Part shown: positions 21,717-32,384 of the stretch, piece after piece
Position numbering within the stretch: position 1 is the first letter of the stretch
Layout of the letters: each line of letters begins with the position of its first letter
Origin: Brucella oryzae
GTDB lineage: Bacteria; Pseudomonadota; Alphaproteobacteria; Rhizobiales; Rhizobiaceae
Length of the DNA: 64,000 nt
Assembly (NCBI GenBank): GCA_012103035.1
Contig: JAAVLL010000001.1
Span: forward strand, 1,896,501-1,960,500
Reading direction: 5' to 3'
Program-made: the position numbers and the translations under genes
The notes under the pieces: model-generated
Seen by the model: the letters and a program-made list of their open reading frames with translations, nothing else
Told to the model about the DNA's origin: nothing
Databases searched by the model: none

Positions 21717-23006
21717 ATGGGTGTTGAAGTAACGCGTCTTTCCAATGGATTGACGATAGCCACCGATACGATGTCCCACGTGGAAAGCGTGGCGCTTGGA
21801 ATCTGGGTCAAAGCCGGAGCGCGGAACGAAGCTACCGACAGACATGGCATTGCTCATCTTCTTGAGCATATGGCATTCAAAGGAACCGAAAACGTACAGC
21901 GTGGCAGATCGCATCGGATATTGAAAATGTCGGCGGCGAGATCAATGCCGCCACCAGCGTCGAGACCACATCCTATTATGCGCGTGTTCTGCGCAACGAT
22001 GTGCCATTGGCAATCGACATTCTTTCCGACATCCTGACCGCTTCCAAGTTCGATGAAGCCGAACTGGAACGCGAGAAACAGGTTATCATGCAGGAAATCG
22101 GCGCGGCGCACGACACACCCGACGATATTGTTTTCGACCGCTTCACCGAAACAGCCTACCGCCATCAGCCGATCGGACGCGCCATTCTCGGCGAACCCGA
22201 GACAGTGATGTCGTTCACCTCCACCGATCTGCGCCAATATATGGATGAACAATACAGCGCTGACCGCATGGTCGTGACTGCGGCGGGTGGCATTGATCAC
22301 GATGCTTTCGTCAAGGAAGTTGAAAAACGTCTCGGCAGTTTCCGCGCCCACAATACAGCGCCAACACTCGACCTTGCCCATTATGTCGGCGGTGATTTCC
22401 GCGAAAATCGCGAACTGATGGATGCGCAGGTTCTGATCGGCTTCGAAGGACGCGCCTATCATGTGCGCGACTTCTATGCCTCGCAGCTCGTCCATGGTAC
22501 TGGGCGGCGGTATGTCCTCGCGTCTCTTCCAGGAAGTGCGTGAGAAGCGCGGTTTATGCTATTCAGTCTATGCCTTCCATTGGGGCTTCTCGGATACCGG
22601 TCTGTTCGGCATCCATGCAGCGACAGGTCGCGACGAACTTGTCGAACTGGTCCCCGTCCTGATCGATGAACTGCACAGGGCCGCCGACTCCATCAGTCTG
22701 GAAGAAGTGGATCGCGCGCGCGCGCAATATCGCGCGAGCCTGCTTATGTCGCAGGAAAGCGCTGCAAGCCGTGCAGGCCAGATGGCACGCCAGTTCCTGC
22801 TCTATGGTCGTCCTGTCGAAAATAGCGAACTGATGGACCGTCTCTCGCTGATTACTCCAGAACGGCTGACCGATCTGGCCGGGCGCCTGTTCCTCGACAG
22901 CAAGCCCACTATCGCCGGTGTCGGCCCTATTGGACGTCTGATGAGCTTCGACGGACTGTCTGACGCCCTTTCGACCAGTGCGCATGCGAGGAAAATCGCT
23001 GTATAA
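21717..23006 (+). CDS. M16 family zinc peptidase, processing-protease type (frameshifts)
   Basis: Soluble inverzincin-type metallopeptidase related to mitochondrial processing peptidase. The zinc motif HxxEH is in GIAHLLEHMAFKGTE, and the distal Glu in DEAELEREKQVIMQEI. The C-terminal half contains GGGMSSRLFQEVREKRGLCY, which shapes the substrate chamber. Breaks near 21895 (one base) and 22494 (two bases); restored length 430 residues. A purine-rich AGGGAG precedes the ATG. This thrC-M16 order is common in rhizobia. Natural substrates are unknown. Confidence 0.92.
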
Positions 23007-23112
23007 TTAAGGCAATAGGGCATTAGGGGTAGGGCAGTATGTTTAGCTCGGCGAATACGTCCACCCTTCCCTATTGCCTTACTGACTTACTGCCATATTG
23101 CCTTATCCCGTC
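23007..23112. repeat. Imperfect hairpin-forming purine/pyrimidine element with AGGGCAGT
   Basis: Fills the whole gap between the M16 stop and the GNAT start. The left half is purine-rich (GGCAATAGGGCATTAGGGG, then TAGGGCAGTATG at 23030-23041); the right half carries complements (CCTATTGCCTTACTGAC, then TTACTGCC and TATTGCCTTAT). The 12-mer TAGGGCAGTATG recurs at 26626-26637. AGGGCAGT is the octamer known from Brucella variable-number repeats. Confidence 0.65.
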
Positions 23113-23731
23113 ATGATCGGCCTGCCCTTCCGTAGAAGCAATCCGAACGTCCTGCGTGGCCAGCGCATTTATCTGCGCGAGCCGATGATGAGCGATTTTG
23201 CAAACTGGGCCAGTCTGCGCGAGCAAAGCCGGGCCTTTCTCGCGCCATGGGAGCCGACCTGGCCCGATGACGATCTTACCAAGAGCGCCTTTCGCCATCG
23301 GATAAGGCGCTTTCAGGATGAAATCGCGGCCGGTACCGGCTACCCGTTTTTGTGTTCCGCAACAGCGACAACAAGCTCGTCGGTGGCATTACGCTCGGCA
23401 ATATCCGGCGTGGCGTCGGCCAGAACGGCATGATCGGCTACTGGAGTGGGGCGCCCTATGCCGGCAAAGGCTATATGACCGAAGCGCTGTCGCTGGTTAT
23501 CCCCTTCGCATTCGACCGACTGCAGTTGCACCGGATTGAAGCAGCCTGTATCCCTCATAACGAGCGTTCGATACGGCTTCTCGAAAAGCCGGATTTGAGA
23601 GAGAAGGACTGCTGCGTTCCTATCTCAAGATAAACGGCTTCTGGCAGGATCACCTGCTTTTCGCCCTTATAGAAAGCGACAAACGTATGACGAATAGCCG
23701 CATGATCAATGGCAAGGTTGGACGCTCGTGA
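23113..23731 (+). CDS. GNAT acetyltransferase, RimJ/RimL-like (two frameshifts)
   Basis: N-acetyltransferase probably acting on a protein N-terminus or a small amine. Typical features are LRGQRIYLREPMMSDF at the start, the acetyl-CoA segment GYWSGAPYAGKGYMTEALSL and LHRIEAACIPHNERSIRLLEK. Breaks near 23350 and 23597 need one base each, giving 206 residues. I chose the ATG at 23113 rather than a TTG at 23098 inside the repeat. Its TGA overlaps the GTG start of the following phosphodiesterase gene (GTGA at 23728-23731), so the two are probably translationally coupled. Confidence 0.88.
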
Positions 23732-26623
23732 CGGGTTTTGCGGATAAGTGGTTTGTTGCCGGTGCAAGGTTTCTTGCGCTCGTGGTTTTTCTGACCGTTT
23801 CGGTCATTCAGGCATCAGCCATTGAACCGATAAAAATTTCCAAGGAAGATACTGCCCTCGACCTGTCTCGCGCTGTCGAACTTCTGCGCAACAAGGGCGA
23901 AAGCGTCCAGGTATCGACCGCACCGGGTCCTGACGGTATTGTCCGCCGCATCGAAGTGCAGGCCGATCAAAACAGCAAGGCATCCGGCGACTGGGCCGCT
24001 TTCTCGATTGCAAACCCCACCGATGAGCAGATCGACCGCCTGATTGTCGCTCCGCATTTCCGTCTTGTCGGCTCCGGCGTCATCTGGCCCGATCTTGGCT
24101 CTCCGCGCATTGCATCAATCACGCCGAGCGAGGGCTTCGCGCTCGATCGCCAGCCAAGTGCCGATGCAGACATTTTCCGCATCACACTCAATCCGGGCAG
24201 CGTTGTTACCTTCGTGGCCGAACTGTCCTCACACAATCTGCCCCAGCTTTATCTGTGGGAGCCGGAAGCCTATAAGGATGCGGTTAATTCCTACACGCTC
24301 TATCGCGGGATCCTGCTCGGAATTTCCGGCCTGCTGGCGCTGTTTCTGACTATCCTTTCGTCGTCAAGGGCACTTCACTGTTCCCCGCAACCGCCGCACT
24401 TGCATGGGCGGTTCTGGCCTATATCTGCGTCGATTTCGGCTTCTGGAACAAGCTGATGGAGATAACGCCGGGCAACGAACAAATCTGGCGCGCCGGCACC
24501 GAGGTGGCACTAGCAGCCTCACTTGTGATTTTCCTGTTCACCTATCTCAATCTCAATCGCTGGCACGATCATTTCAGCTATGGCGCGGTGACCTGGGTGC
24601 TGGGCCTGCTGGCACTTGCAGGGGTTGCCGTCTTCGACCCGCCCGTGGCTTCCGGTATTGCGCGCATTTCGCTAGCGCTTACCGTCCTGTCCGGTGTCGC
24701 CATCATCGGCTATCTGGCGGTCAAGGGTTATGATCGCGCTGTCATGCTGATACCGGCCTGGCTCCTTACCCTCATATGGTTGCTGGGTGCCTGGATGACA
24801 GTATCGGGCCAGCTCGATAATGATATCGTGCAGCCTGCACTTGGCGGCGGTCTTGTCCTGATCGTTCTTCTGATTGGCTTTACCGTCATGCAGCATGCCT
24901 TTGCTGGCGGAGCGCTGCAACAGGGCCTTCTATCTGACATGGAGCGGCAGGCGCTAGCTGTCATCGGTGCGGGGACATCGTATGGGATTGGGACGTGCCG
25001 CGTGATCGCGTGGTGACAACGCCAAACATTGCCAATTATCTCGGCCATACCGCCAACAGTCTGCAAGGCCCGGTGCGCAACTGGCTTCCCGCCATGCACG
25101 CCGATGATCGCGACCGGTTCCGGTCTACGCTTGACGCCATTCTGGAAAACCGGCGCGGACGGATCGGCCAGATTTTCCGGCTGCGCGCCAATGATGGCCA
25201 CTATCACTGGTATGCGCTGCGGGCGCGCCCCGTCATCGGTTCGGATGGCGAAGTGGTGCGCTGCGTCGGTACACTGGTCAATGTGACGGAACAGAAGAAG
25301 GCGGAGGAACGCCTGTTGCACGATGCGGTGCACGATAATCTGACCGGCCTTCCCAACCGCGAGCTGTTCCTCGACCGTCTCAGCAATGTCATGAATATGG
25401 CACGCGGGGAAAGCAACCTGCACCCAACAGTGTTCATCATCGATATCGACCGCTTCAAACAGGTCAATGACAGCCTCGGTATGTCGGCAGGCGATACGAT
25501 CCTCCTGACCATTTCGCGTCGTCTGGGGCGCCTCATGAAGCCGCAGGACACGCTCTCGCGCCTGTCCTCTGACCAGTTCGGCCTGTTGCTAGCCTCTGAA
25601 AGCGATCCGGGGCGCATCGCATCCTTCGCCGAAGCTTTGCGTCAGGCCGTGCGCGCACCGATTGCCTATGCAAAGCGCGAAATCGTTCTGACATCGTCCG
25701 TCGGCCTGATTACCTGGACGAAAACGGCGACGACCGCGGAAGATTTCGTGAAAGACGCTGAGCTTGCCATGTATCAGGCAAAGCGTTTCGGTGGAGACCG
25801 TATCGAACCATTCCGTCCGGCATTCAGAGCCATCGGCAGCGACAAACTTCAGCTTGAATCCGATCTGCGCCGTGCGCTTGAACGTGACGAAATCAGCCTT
25901 GTCTATCAGCCCATCGTCAAACTTGATGAAGGCACAATTGCCGGTTTCGAAGCGCTCATGCGCTGGGAACATCCGCGGCGCGGCGCCATTTCGCCGTCGG
26001 AATTCATTCCGATTGCCGAAAACTCTGGTCTCATCATCCAGCTTGGCCTCTTTGCAATGCAACGGGCTGCAGAAGATCTGTTCGCCTGGCAGGAGCAGTT
26101 TCCGAAGCTCGAACTTTTCGTTTCGGTCAATCTGTCATCCACGCAACTCATCCGTCAGGACCTCATCAATGATGTCCGCTCGGTGCTTTCGCGCATTCAT
26201 CTCAATCCGGGCAGCCTCAAGCTTGAACTGACGGAATCCGTTCTTATGGAGAATCCGGAGCAGTCCACGCATGTCCTGGCACGCCTCAAAGCGATGGGCA
26301 TCGGCTTGTCGCTAGACGATTTCGGGACCGGTTATTCGTCGCTGGCTTATCTCACGCGTTTCCCGTTCGACATCATCAAGATCGATCGTTCCTTCGTGAA
26401 AGGCGATCAGCCACAGAAAGCGACGCTGCTTCGCTCGATTGTGAGCATGGCGCACGATCTTGGCCTCGCCGTCGTCACGGAAGGCGTGGAGAGCGAAAGC
26501 GATGCACTTCAGCTTCGTCAGATGGGTTGCGAGTATGTGCAGAGCTTTATGTTCGGCCAGCCAACGAGTCGCGACGAGGCAACGCGCATGATCCGCGAAC
26601 AGCGGGACGCGGCAGCGGCTTGA
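23728..26623 (+). CDS. Membrane sensor with PAS, degenerate GGDEF and EAL domains (two frameshifts)
   Basis: Probable c-di-GMP phosphodiesterase. Order: signal peptide (residues 1-31), periplasmic domain, about seven membrane segments (7TMR-DISM-like), PAS domain (IFRLRANDGHYHWYALRARP), GGDEF domain, EAL domain. The GGDEF signature reads LSSDQF, lacking the Gly-Gly-Asp-Glu core, so cyclase activity is unlikely, although IDIDRFKQVNDSLG is kept. The EAL part is intact: EALMRWEHP, ESVLMENP, SLDDFGTGYSSLAYL, VTEGVES. Breaks near 24357 and 24975; restored length 965 residues. Starts at GTG 23728, overlapping the GNAT stop. It may be BpdA of Brucella by domain plan and gene order; not verified. Confidence 0.9.
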
Positions 26624-26724
26624 TTTAGGGCAGTATGTTAGGGGAATTTGAAAGAATCGGATAAGCTAAAGCAAGTGATTTTTAGCTTTACTCCCTTACT
26701 CCCTTACTCCCTTACTCCCTTACA
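26624..26724. repeat. Octamer repeat locus: AGGGCAGT element plus four tandem CTCCCTTA units
   Basis: Fills the gap between the converging EAL and yqgE genes. It starts TTTAGGGCAGTATGTTAGGGG, continues with a short hairpin (AAGCTAAA and TTTAGCTT), and ends with four perfect tandem copies of CTCCCTTA at 26691-26722, stopping at the yqgE stop codon. On the other strand the unit is TAAGGGAG, close to AGGGCAGT in type. A likely site of copy-number variation. Confidence 0.85.
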
Positions 26725-27326
26725 TCAAGCATGCCCCGCATCAGAGACGAGCCGGGACATATCAATGCCCATGTGGAGCATTAAGCGCGCGTACTTGCCC
26801 TCGATATCACTATCGAACAGCATGTCGAGCGGCGCGTCGCAGGTCAGCCAGCCATTCTCGGCAAGTTCTGCTTCGATCTGGCCTGGCGCCCAACCAGAAT
26901 AACCAAGCGCCATTAAAGCCTGTGACGGCCCCTGCCCCCATAAATGGCACGCAGAATATCGACGGTTGCAGTAAGGCAGACATCCTCCGAAACCGGCATG
27001 GTCGAGTCGACCATATAATCGTCGGAATGCAGCACGAAACCACGCGTACGATCCACAGGCCCACCATTACGCACCATCATATGCTGTGCGCGATCCGGCA
27101 GAATAATCAATTCATCCTCATCGATGACCCCGATCTGACGCAGGAGATCTGGAAATTCAACTGGCTGAAGCTGATTGATGATGAAACCCATCGCGCCTTC
27201 ATCGGAATGCGCACAAATATAGACCACCGACCGGGCAAAACGCTCGTCGCTCATTCCGGGCATGGCAAGCAGGAACTGCCCGTTCAGAAAACCCTGCTCC
27301 TTGTTCGGCGTCTTTAGAATGGTCAT
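26725..27326 (-). CDS. yqgE: YqgE/AlgH family protein (one frameshift)
   Basis: Conserved DUF179 protein of unknown biochemical role. Visible: [19 protein letters not shown] near the start, [30 protein letters not shown] and the C-terminal [20 protein letters not shown]. One G is missing from a G run near 26938; with it the protein is 200 residues, the family's usual size. The ATG at 27326 ([12 protein letters not shown]) is preferred over upstream in-frame starts. The DsbD-N-like gene diverges upstream. Confidence 0.9.
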
Positions 27327-27506
27327 GAATATGAAGGTAGCAAGACTGCGTAAAATAACAATGGTCATTTATTTCGCGCCCCACGTTCAGAGTGAGAATC
27401 CGTTCAAGTAGCCAGACAGGACACCACAGCACTGCCAGCCGCCAAACGGTGCAAGCTCGGCAATATTGGACTTGAAGCGACCATCTTTTCATTCCATCTT
27501 TTGTCC

Positions 27507-28303
27507 ATGAACATTCGAACGCTTGCTCTCGCACCTTTTCTGTTAGCCTCGCTGGCACTACCAGCAATCGCATCCAACTCTGACTGGACCGAGACGCCAG
27601 GCGGACGCGTTCGCGTCGTGCTTGAAGACAATGGCACCAATAAAGCGGCCAGCCACGAAAGGCGCGGTGCCTTGCAGATCGAGTTGCAGCCCGGCTGGAA
27701 GACCTATTGGCGTAATCCCGGCGATGCAGGCGTTCCACCGCAGATCAATATCGAGGGGATGCCAAAGCGCGGATCGATTTCCGGCACCTGTCCGATTTGC
27801 AGGGGATGATGAAGGCGGGATCGGATATAAGCACCCGGTTTCGCTGCCGATAGTGTTTCACCTGAAACCCGCTGATACGCGACTAAAGGGCCATGTTTTC
27901 TCGGGGTCTGCGAGAAAATCTGCGTTCCGGTACAGGCTACATTCGACTTCCCGCTCGATGGCAAAGGGCAGCCAGCTTCGCCGCAAGAAGTTGCTGCCCG
28001 CACGATCATTGAGACCGCGTTCGAACGACTCCTACACCGGCATCCGCAGAATTCGGCATAAGCGATGTAAAACGGGAAGGAGATAAGGCCGTCTTCGACC
28101 TCACCGTTCCCGACCCTGTCGCCCCAGCGGAACTGTTTGTTGCCAGTGACAAGATCAGGCTTTCCGATGCTATTGCGATCCAGAGTGGGCAATCCGGTCA
28201 GCGTTTTACCGCTACAATGCACGGCACGGCAGACAATGCCATTATCGATTACACCATTGTGCAGAATGGAAGAGCCGTCTCCGGTCAGGTAACGCTGGAT
28301 TAG
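27507..28303 (+). CDS. Secreted DsbD N-terminal-like (thiol-disulfide) domain protein (frameshifts)
   Basis: A signal peptide (MNIRTLALAPFLLASLALPAIAS) is followed by one domain like the periplasmic alpha domain of DsbD: WTETPGGRVRVV, GWKTYWRNPGDAG, GYKHPVSLPIVFHLKP and a redox-like GVCEKICVP with Cys-x3-Cys. Usually this domain is fused to a membrane domain and a thioredoxin; here it stands alone and ends SGQVTLD. Frame breaks near 27757, 27903 and 28050. It probably receives or passes electrons or binds a partner in the periplasm. A peroxiredoxin gene follows at 137 bases. Confidence 0.75.
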
Positions 28304-28440
28304 TCTTTCCTGCTTTTATCCGTGTTTTAAAATTGTCCAGCGACCAGTTATCGGTTTAACTGTGTCATCCCCGCTTCGCGGTGCGGATGAGAATTTGACA
28401 ATGGCAGAGGAGCAGACGCCCTTGCCCGAGGAGAGATTAA

Positions 28441-28926
28441 ATGACGATCAAAGTTGGCGACAAGCTGCCTGCAACAACTTTCAAGGTAAAGACTACCGAT
28501 GGCGTTAAGGAAATGACGACCGATGAAGTCTTCAAAGGCAAGAAAGTTGTTCTCTTTGCGGTTCCAGGTGCCTTCACGCCGACCTGCAGCCTCAATCATC
28601 TGCCGGGCTATCTCGAAAACCGCGACGCGATCCTCGCTAAAGGGGTCGATCAAATCGCAGTTGTGGCGGTAAACGATCCATTCGTCATGGGCGCTTGGGC
28701 GCAGAACACCGGTGGCGAAGGAAAGATCCTCTTTCTTGCCGATGGAAGTGCAACCTTCACCAAGGCAGCCGGTCTCGATATCGATCTTTCCGGTGGCGGC
28801 CTCGGTGTGCGCTCCAAGCGTTATTCTGCCATCATCGAAGACGGTGTAGTAAAATCTCTCAATATCGAGGAACAGCCGGGCCAGGCGGTCACATCCGCAG
28901 CTGCAGCCCTTCTCGACCAGCTTTGA
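28441..28926 (+). CDS. Peroxiredoxin, Prx5-like
   Basis: Intact 161-residue cytoplasmic peroxidase for hydrogen peroxide and alkyl hydroperoxides. The peroxidatic Cys is in VPGAFTPTCSLNHLPGYL, the Thr two residues before it and the later Arg in GGGLGVRSKRYSAII complete the active site. AhpC-TSA/redoxin fold of the type II (Prx5/PrxII) group, which normally uses glutaredoxin or glutathione. A GAGGAGAG-type site lies before the ATG. A hairpin terminator follows and separates it from convergent rnhA. Confidence 0.93.
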   Translation: MTIKVGDKLPATTFKVKTTDGVKEMTTDEVFKGKKVVLFAVPGAFTPTCSLNHLPGYLENRDAILAKGVDQIAVVAVNDPFVMGAWAQNTGGEGKILFLADGSATFTKAAGLDIDLSGGGLGVRSKRYSAIIEDGVVKSLNIEEQPGQAVTSAAAALLDQL

Positions 28927-28934
28927 GAATAAAG

Positions 28935-28956
28935 AAGGGCGGCGAAAGTCGCCCTT
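28935..28956. terminator. Terminator between the peroxiredoxin gene and rnhA
   Basis: AAGGGCG (28935-28941) pairs with CGCCCTT (28950-28956) around an 8-base loop, between convergent genes with stops at 28926 and 28958. Probably works in both directions. Confidence 0.6.
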
Positions 28957-28957
28957 G

Positions 28958-29420
28958 CTATTTCACCTTCAAAGTCCGGTGGCCGACATATTTAAACGGT
29001 TCCATGCCTTCACGGGCGAGTTCATCCGCGCGTTCGTTTTCTGGATGCCCTGCATGGCCCTTGACCCAATGCCAGTTAACTTTGTGCGGTTTGCGCGCCT
29101 CATCGAGCGCCTGCCACAATTCGGCATTCTTGACCCGCTTCTTGGCAGCAGTCTTCCAGCCGTTGCGCTTCCAGCCTTCGATCCAGCCGGAAATGCCATC
29201 GCGCACATAAACTGAATCCGTATAGAGATCGACTTCGCACGGTTCCTTGAGTGCCGAAAGCGCCGAGATAGCCGCCATTAGTTCCATACGATTGTTGGTG
29301 GTATCGGCTTCGCCGCCCTTTAACTCCTTGACGTTACCGTTCCAGCGCAGAATTGCCCCCAGCCACCGGGACCGGGATTGCCCGAGCAGGCACCATCCGT
29401 AAAGCCTCAATCCGCTTCAC
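28958..29420 (-). CDS. rnhA: Ribonuclease HI (two frameshifts)
   Basis: Degrades RNA in RNA-DNA hybrids. The four acidic residues are in YTDSVYV-type context: Asp of [16 protein letters not shown] (restored), Glu of NNRMELMAA, Asp of [11 protein letters not shown] and Asp of NERADELA. Bases are missing near 29388 (TTTT read as TTT) and 29354 (a G run short by one). With both added the protein is 154 residues from GTG at 29420, which lies inside the end of thrB (14-base overlap), so it is translated from the cox-ispH-thrB side. Confidence 0.93.
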
Positions 29421-30395
29421 GCAGCCGCTCCTGTTGCTCCAAACCATATTCAGCAGCTGTTTCGATCTGACGATGGAAGCGCATCTTGCGCACATATTCC
29501 ATCGGGTCTTTCTTGATCACGAAACTGCCTTCCGGGACATTGAGCCAGTCATAAAGCCGGGTCAGCATAAAGCGGATGGCGGCGCCGCGCGCCAGAACCG
29601 GCAGCGCATCGGCCTCAGCCACAGAAAGCGGACGAACCGATGTATAGCCGCGCAGAAGCGCTGCTCCCTTGGTGCGATTATAAGAGAAGTCCTTTTCAAA
29701 GCACCATGCGTTCAGGCAAACGGCAACGTCGTAGGCCAGAATGTCCGTGCAGGCAAAATAGAAATCGATAAAGCCCGAAAGCTTGTCGCCAAGGAAAAGA
29801 CATTATCCGGGAAGAGATCGGCGTGAATCACGCCTTGCGGCAGATCGGCAGGCCAGTTCTGTTCAAGAAAGGCAAGGTCGGCTTCCGCCTCGCGGACGAG
29901 GCCTGGTTCTACCGCATCCGCGCGTTCACGCGACAGGTTCCACAATGGGCGCCAGTCGGAAAGCGTCAAACCATTGCGGCGGTGCAGTGAAAAATCAGCG
30001 CCTGCCAGATGCATATGGGCCAATCCTTCGCCGACAGCTTCGCAGTGCTCGACCGTTGGACGGCGCATCCACATGCCCTCAAGGAATGTGACAATTGCGG
30101 CAGGTCGTCCGGCAAGTTCACCAATTGTGGAGCCGTCACGACGGACCACCGGCTGAGGGCATTCGAGGCCACGGCGGGCCAGATGCTGCATCAGGCCCAG
30201 AAAGAACGGCAGGTCTTCGCGATTGGTGCGTTTTTCGTAGAGCGTCAGGATGAAGGAACCTGAAGATGTGTGCAGAAGATAGTTGGAGTTCTCCACGCCT
30301 TCCGCGATGCCTTTGTAAGATGTCAGTGTGCCGATATCATACTGCTGCAGGAAAGTGCCAAGTTCGATTTCATTGATATCCGTATAGACGGCCAT
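29407..30395 (-). CDS. thrB: Homoserine kinase (one frameshift)
   Basis: Phosphorylates homoserine to O-phosphohomoserine, the substrate of the thrC product. It is the aminoglycoside-phosphotransferase-fold type found in alphaproteobacteria, not the GHMP type: [21 protein letters not shown] (nucleotide loop) and [13 protein letters not shown] (catalytic Asp), followed by the metal-binding [15 protein letters not shown]. One base is missing near 29795; the restored length is 329 residues. Its stop overlaps rnhA and it follows ispH by 14 bases, a conserved ispH-thrB-rnhA run. Confidence 0.94.
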
Positions 30396-30409
30396 GCCGC
30401 TTATTTCCC

Positions 30410-31450
30410 TCAATTGTCCTTGGGCATCAGTTTTGGAATACCAGCCACCCGGTGTTCGCCGTTGACGAAGGCCATGTCTCGGACCGTCAGTTCCACATCG
30501 CGAATCTCGCGATTTACCAGGAAGTTCTCAGTCTCGACCGTCGTTTCAGCCAGCTCGATTTTCACGTTGAAGCGTGCCTTGAAGGCATCAATGATTTCAT
30601 CGACGATGATTTCAGGTGCCGAAGCCCCGGCCGACAGCCCCACCACCGATATATCCCCGATGCGATCCCATTCGATATCAGCGGCGCGTTGAACCAGCAT
30701 CGACATCCGCGCGCCTGCCTTCTCCGCGACCTCAACCAGACGCTTGGAGTTGGATGAATTTGGTGCACCGACGATCAGAAAAAGATCGCAGCCGGGAGCG
30801 GCGGATCGCACCGCGTCCTGGCGGTTGGTCGTCGCATAGCAGATCGACTCTGCCGCCGGGGCCGAAAGGTTTGGAAAGCGGGCCTGCAATACCTCGATAA
30901 TGCCTGCAGTGTCATCCACTGAGAGCGTTGTCTGCGTCACGAAACCAAGATTGTTCTCGTCATTGAAATGGCAGTTTTGTGCATCCTCAACCGTTTCGAT
31001 CAGCGTAACGGCACCCTCGGCAATTGTCCCATGGTGCCGATCACTTCCGGATGACCGGAATGACCGATCAAGATGACATGGCGACCAAGGCGTTGATGAC
31101 GCATGGCCTGCTTATGCACCTTGGAAACAAGGGGACAGGTTGCATCAAGATAAAACAGGTTCTTGGCGGGCGTCGGCAGGCACTGATTTCGGCACACCGT
31201 GGGCGGAAAACACTACCGGCTGGTCACGGTGCTCTGCAGGTATCTCGTCCAGTTCCTCGACAAAGATCGCGCCGCGCGATTGCAAGCCCTCGACCACATA
31301 ACGGTTGTGAACGATCTCATGGCGAACATAAACCGGCGCGCCGTACTTCTTCAGCGCCAGCACGACGATCTGGATCGCCCGATCCACTCCGGCACAAAAG
31401 CCGCGCGGGCCGCAAAGGCGGATTTCCAGTGGTGGTCGCTGATCAGTCAT
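30410..31450 (-). CDS. ispH: 4-hydroxy-3-methylbut-2-enyl diphosphate reductase (frameshifts)
   Basis: Last step of the MEP isoprenoid pathway, an iron-sulfur enzyme. The cluster cysteines are in [27 protein letters not shown] and [20 protein letters not shown]. Also seen are [16 protein letters not shown] and [10 protein letters not shown]. Breaks near 31185 and 31020 split it into three frames; the C-terminal piece is intact. Restored length is about 347 residues. It is downstream of the oxidase cluster on the same strand and 14 bases upstream of thrB. Confidence 0.95.
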
Positions 31451-31518
31451 GAAGCGTGCTCGCAAGGTTCGGCGTGGCTTTAAACTTAAGCGCGTCGCGC
31501 TTCAGTCTTTATTTCATC

Positions 31519-31613
31519 GCATGTCTTTATCCCATCTCGGCGGAATCAAAATCAGTCCGGTGAACTGATTTCCCCACAAAGATGCGGTCCCACATGGGAA
31601 AGACACGTTTTAG
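31519..31613. repeat. Dispersed palindromic element, diverged long copy C
   Basis: Outer arms GTCTTTATCCCAT and ATGGGAAAGAC flank an inner palindrome AAATCAG-TCCGGTGAA-CTGATTT. The right end ACACGTTTTA corresponds to the GCTCTA end of other copies and contains the inferred SURF1 stop codon (31610-31612). Confidence 0.6.
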
Positions 31614-32384
31614 TCTGGGAGTTGGGCCGCAACGAGACCGTTGTCAACCCCTCCCCTTTTCGATAGCGCCAGAACCACGCTCCGACCACCCTATCAGGGC
31701 CAGGGCAAGGCCGTACCATGTTACCGCATACTGCAGATGATTGTTGGGAAAATCGATAATCGTCACGCCGCCAATGGGTAAACCACCCGGATTGGGCTTG
31801 TTGTCGGCGTCGATAAAGAACGGCACGACCTCATCCAGACTTGGCAAACCGGCGCTTGTCCCCATCGCCGTCCAATCCTTCCAGTAGAAGATATTCTTGG
31901 CGATATCATTGTCGGGAAGGAAAAAGCCGGGCTTTGCCGACAAGGGATCACGTGCCAGCCCAGTGACGCTTACCGGGCCGTCAGCTGTCCTTCAGCACGC
32001 GTTGCCGGATCTTTCTTTTCGTAAGGAACGAAACCGCGATTAACCAATACGAAGCGCCCATCTTCCAGCATCAGCGGCGTATAGACATTGTATCCGGCGA
32101 CTCCTTATAAGTGGCCAGAAAATGCCGTTCGCCCTGATGCATGAAGGTACCGAGACCGTCACCGAACGATACTCGACCGATCCCTCCTCCTTGTAGACTT
32201 TCTCCATTTCGGAAAGCGGTAGTGGCGGCTCATGAATGCGCTGTTCGGTCGATGCGATCAGCGCTTCCTTCCATTGCAGTCGTTCCACCTGCCAGGTGCC
32301 AAGCGCCAGCAAAATAGCCAGCGCGATGGCGGATGCGATCACCACTCCCCAAGGAAAGCGGCGCGACTGCTGTGCTGCCGTCAT
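31610..32384 (-). CDS. SURF1 family cytochrome oxidase assembly protein (five frameshifts)
   Basis: Inner-membrane protein needed for heme a insertion into Cox1. One membrane segment near the start (VVIASAIALAILLALGTWQV), then the periplasmic domain with GTFMHQGERHFLA and LVNRGFVPYEKKDP, then DFPNNHLQYAVTWYGLALALIG as the second segment. Bases are missing near 32165, 32100, 31985, 31686 and 31642. Restoring five gives 259 residues ending VAAQLPD with a stop at 31610, inside the palindromic repeat; as read, the last frame stops at 31644. Its ATG overlaps the DUF983 stop. Confidence 0.88.

Noticed and set aside
26691..26722. Tandem repeat as a CRISPR array
   Set aside because: Units are 8 bases and directly adjacent without spacers, and no cas genes are present.
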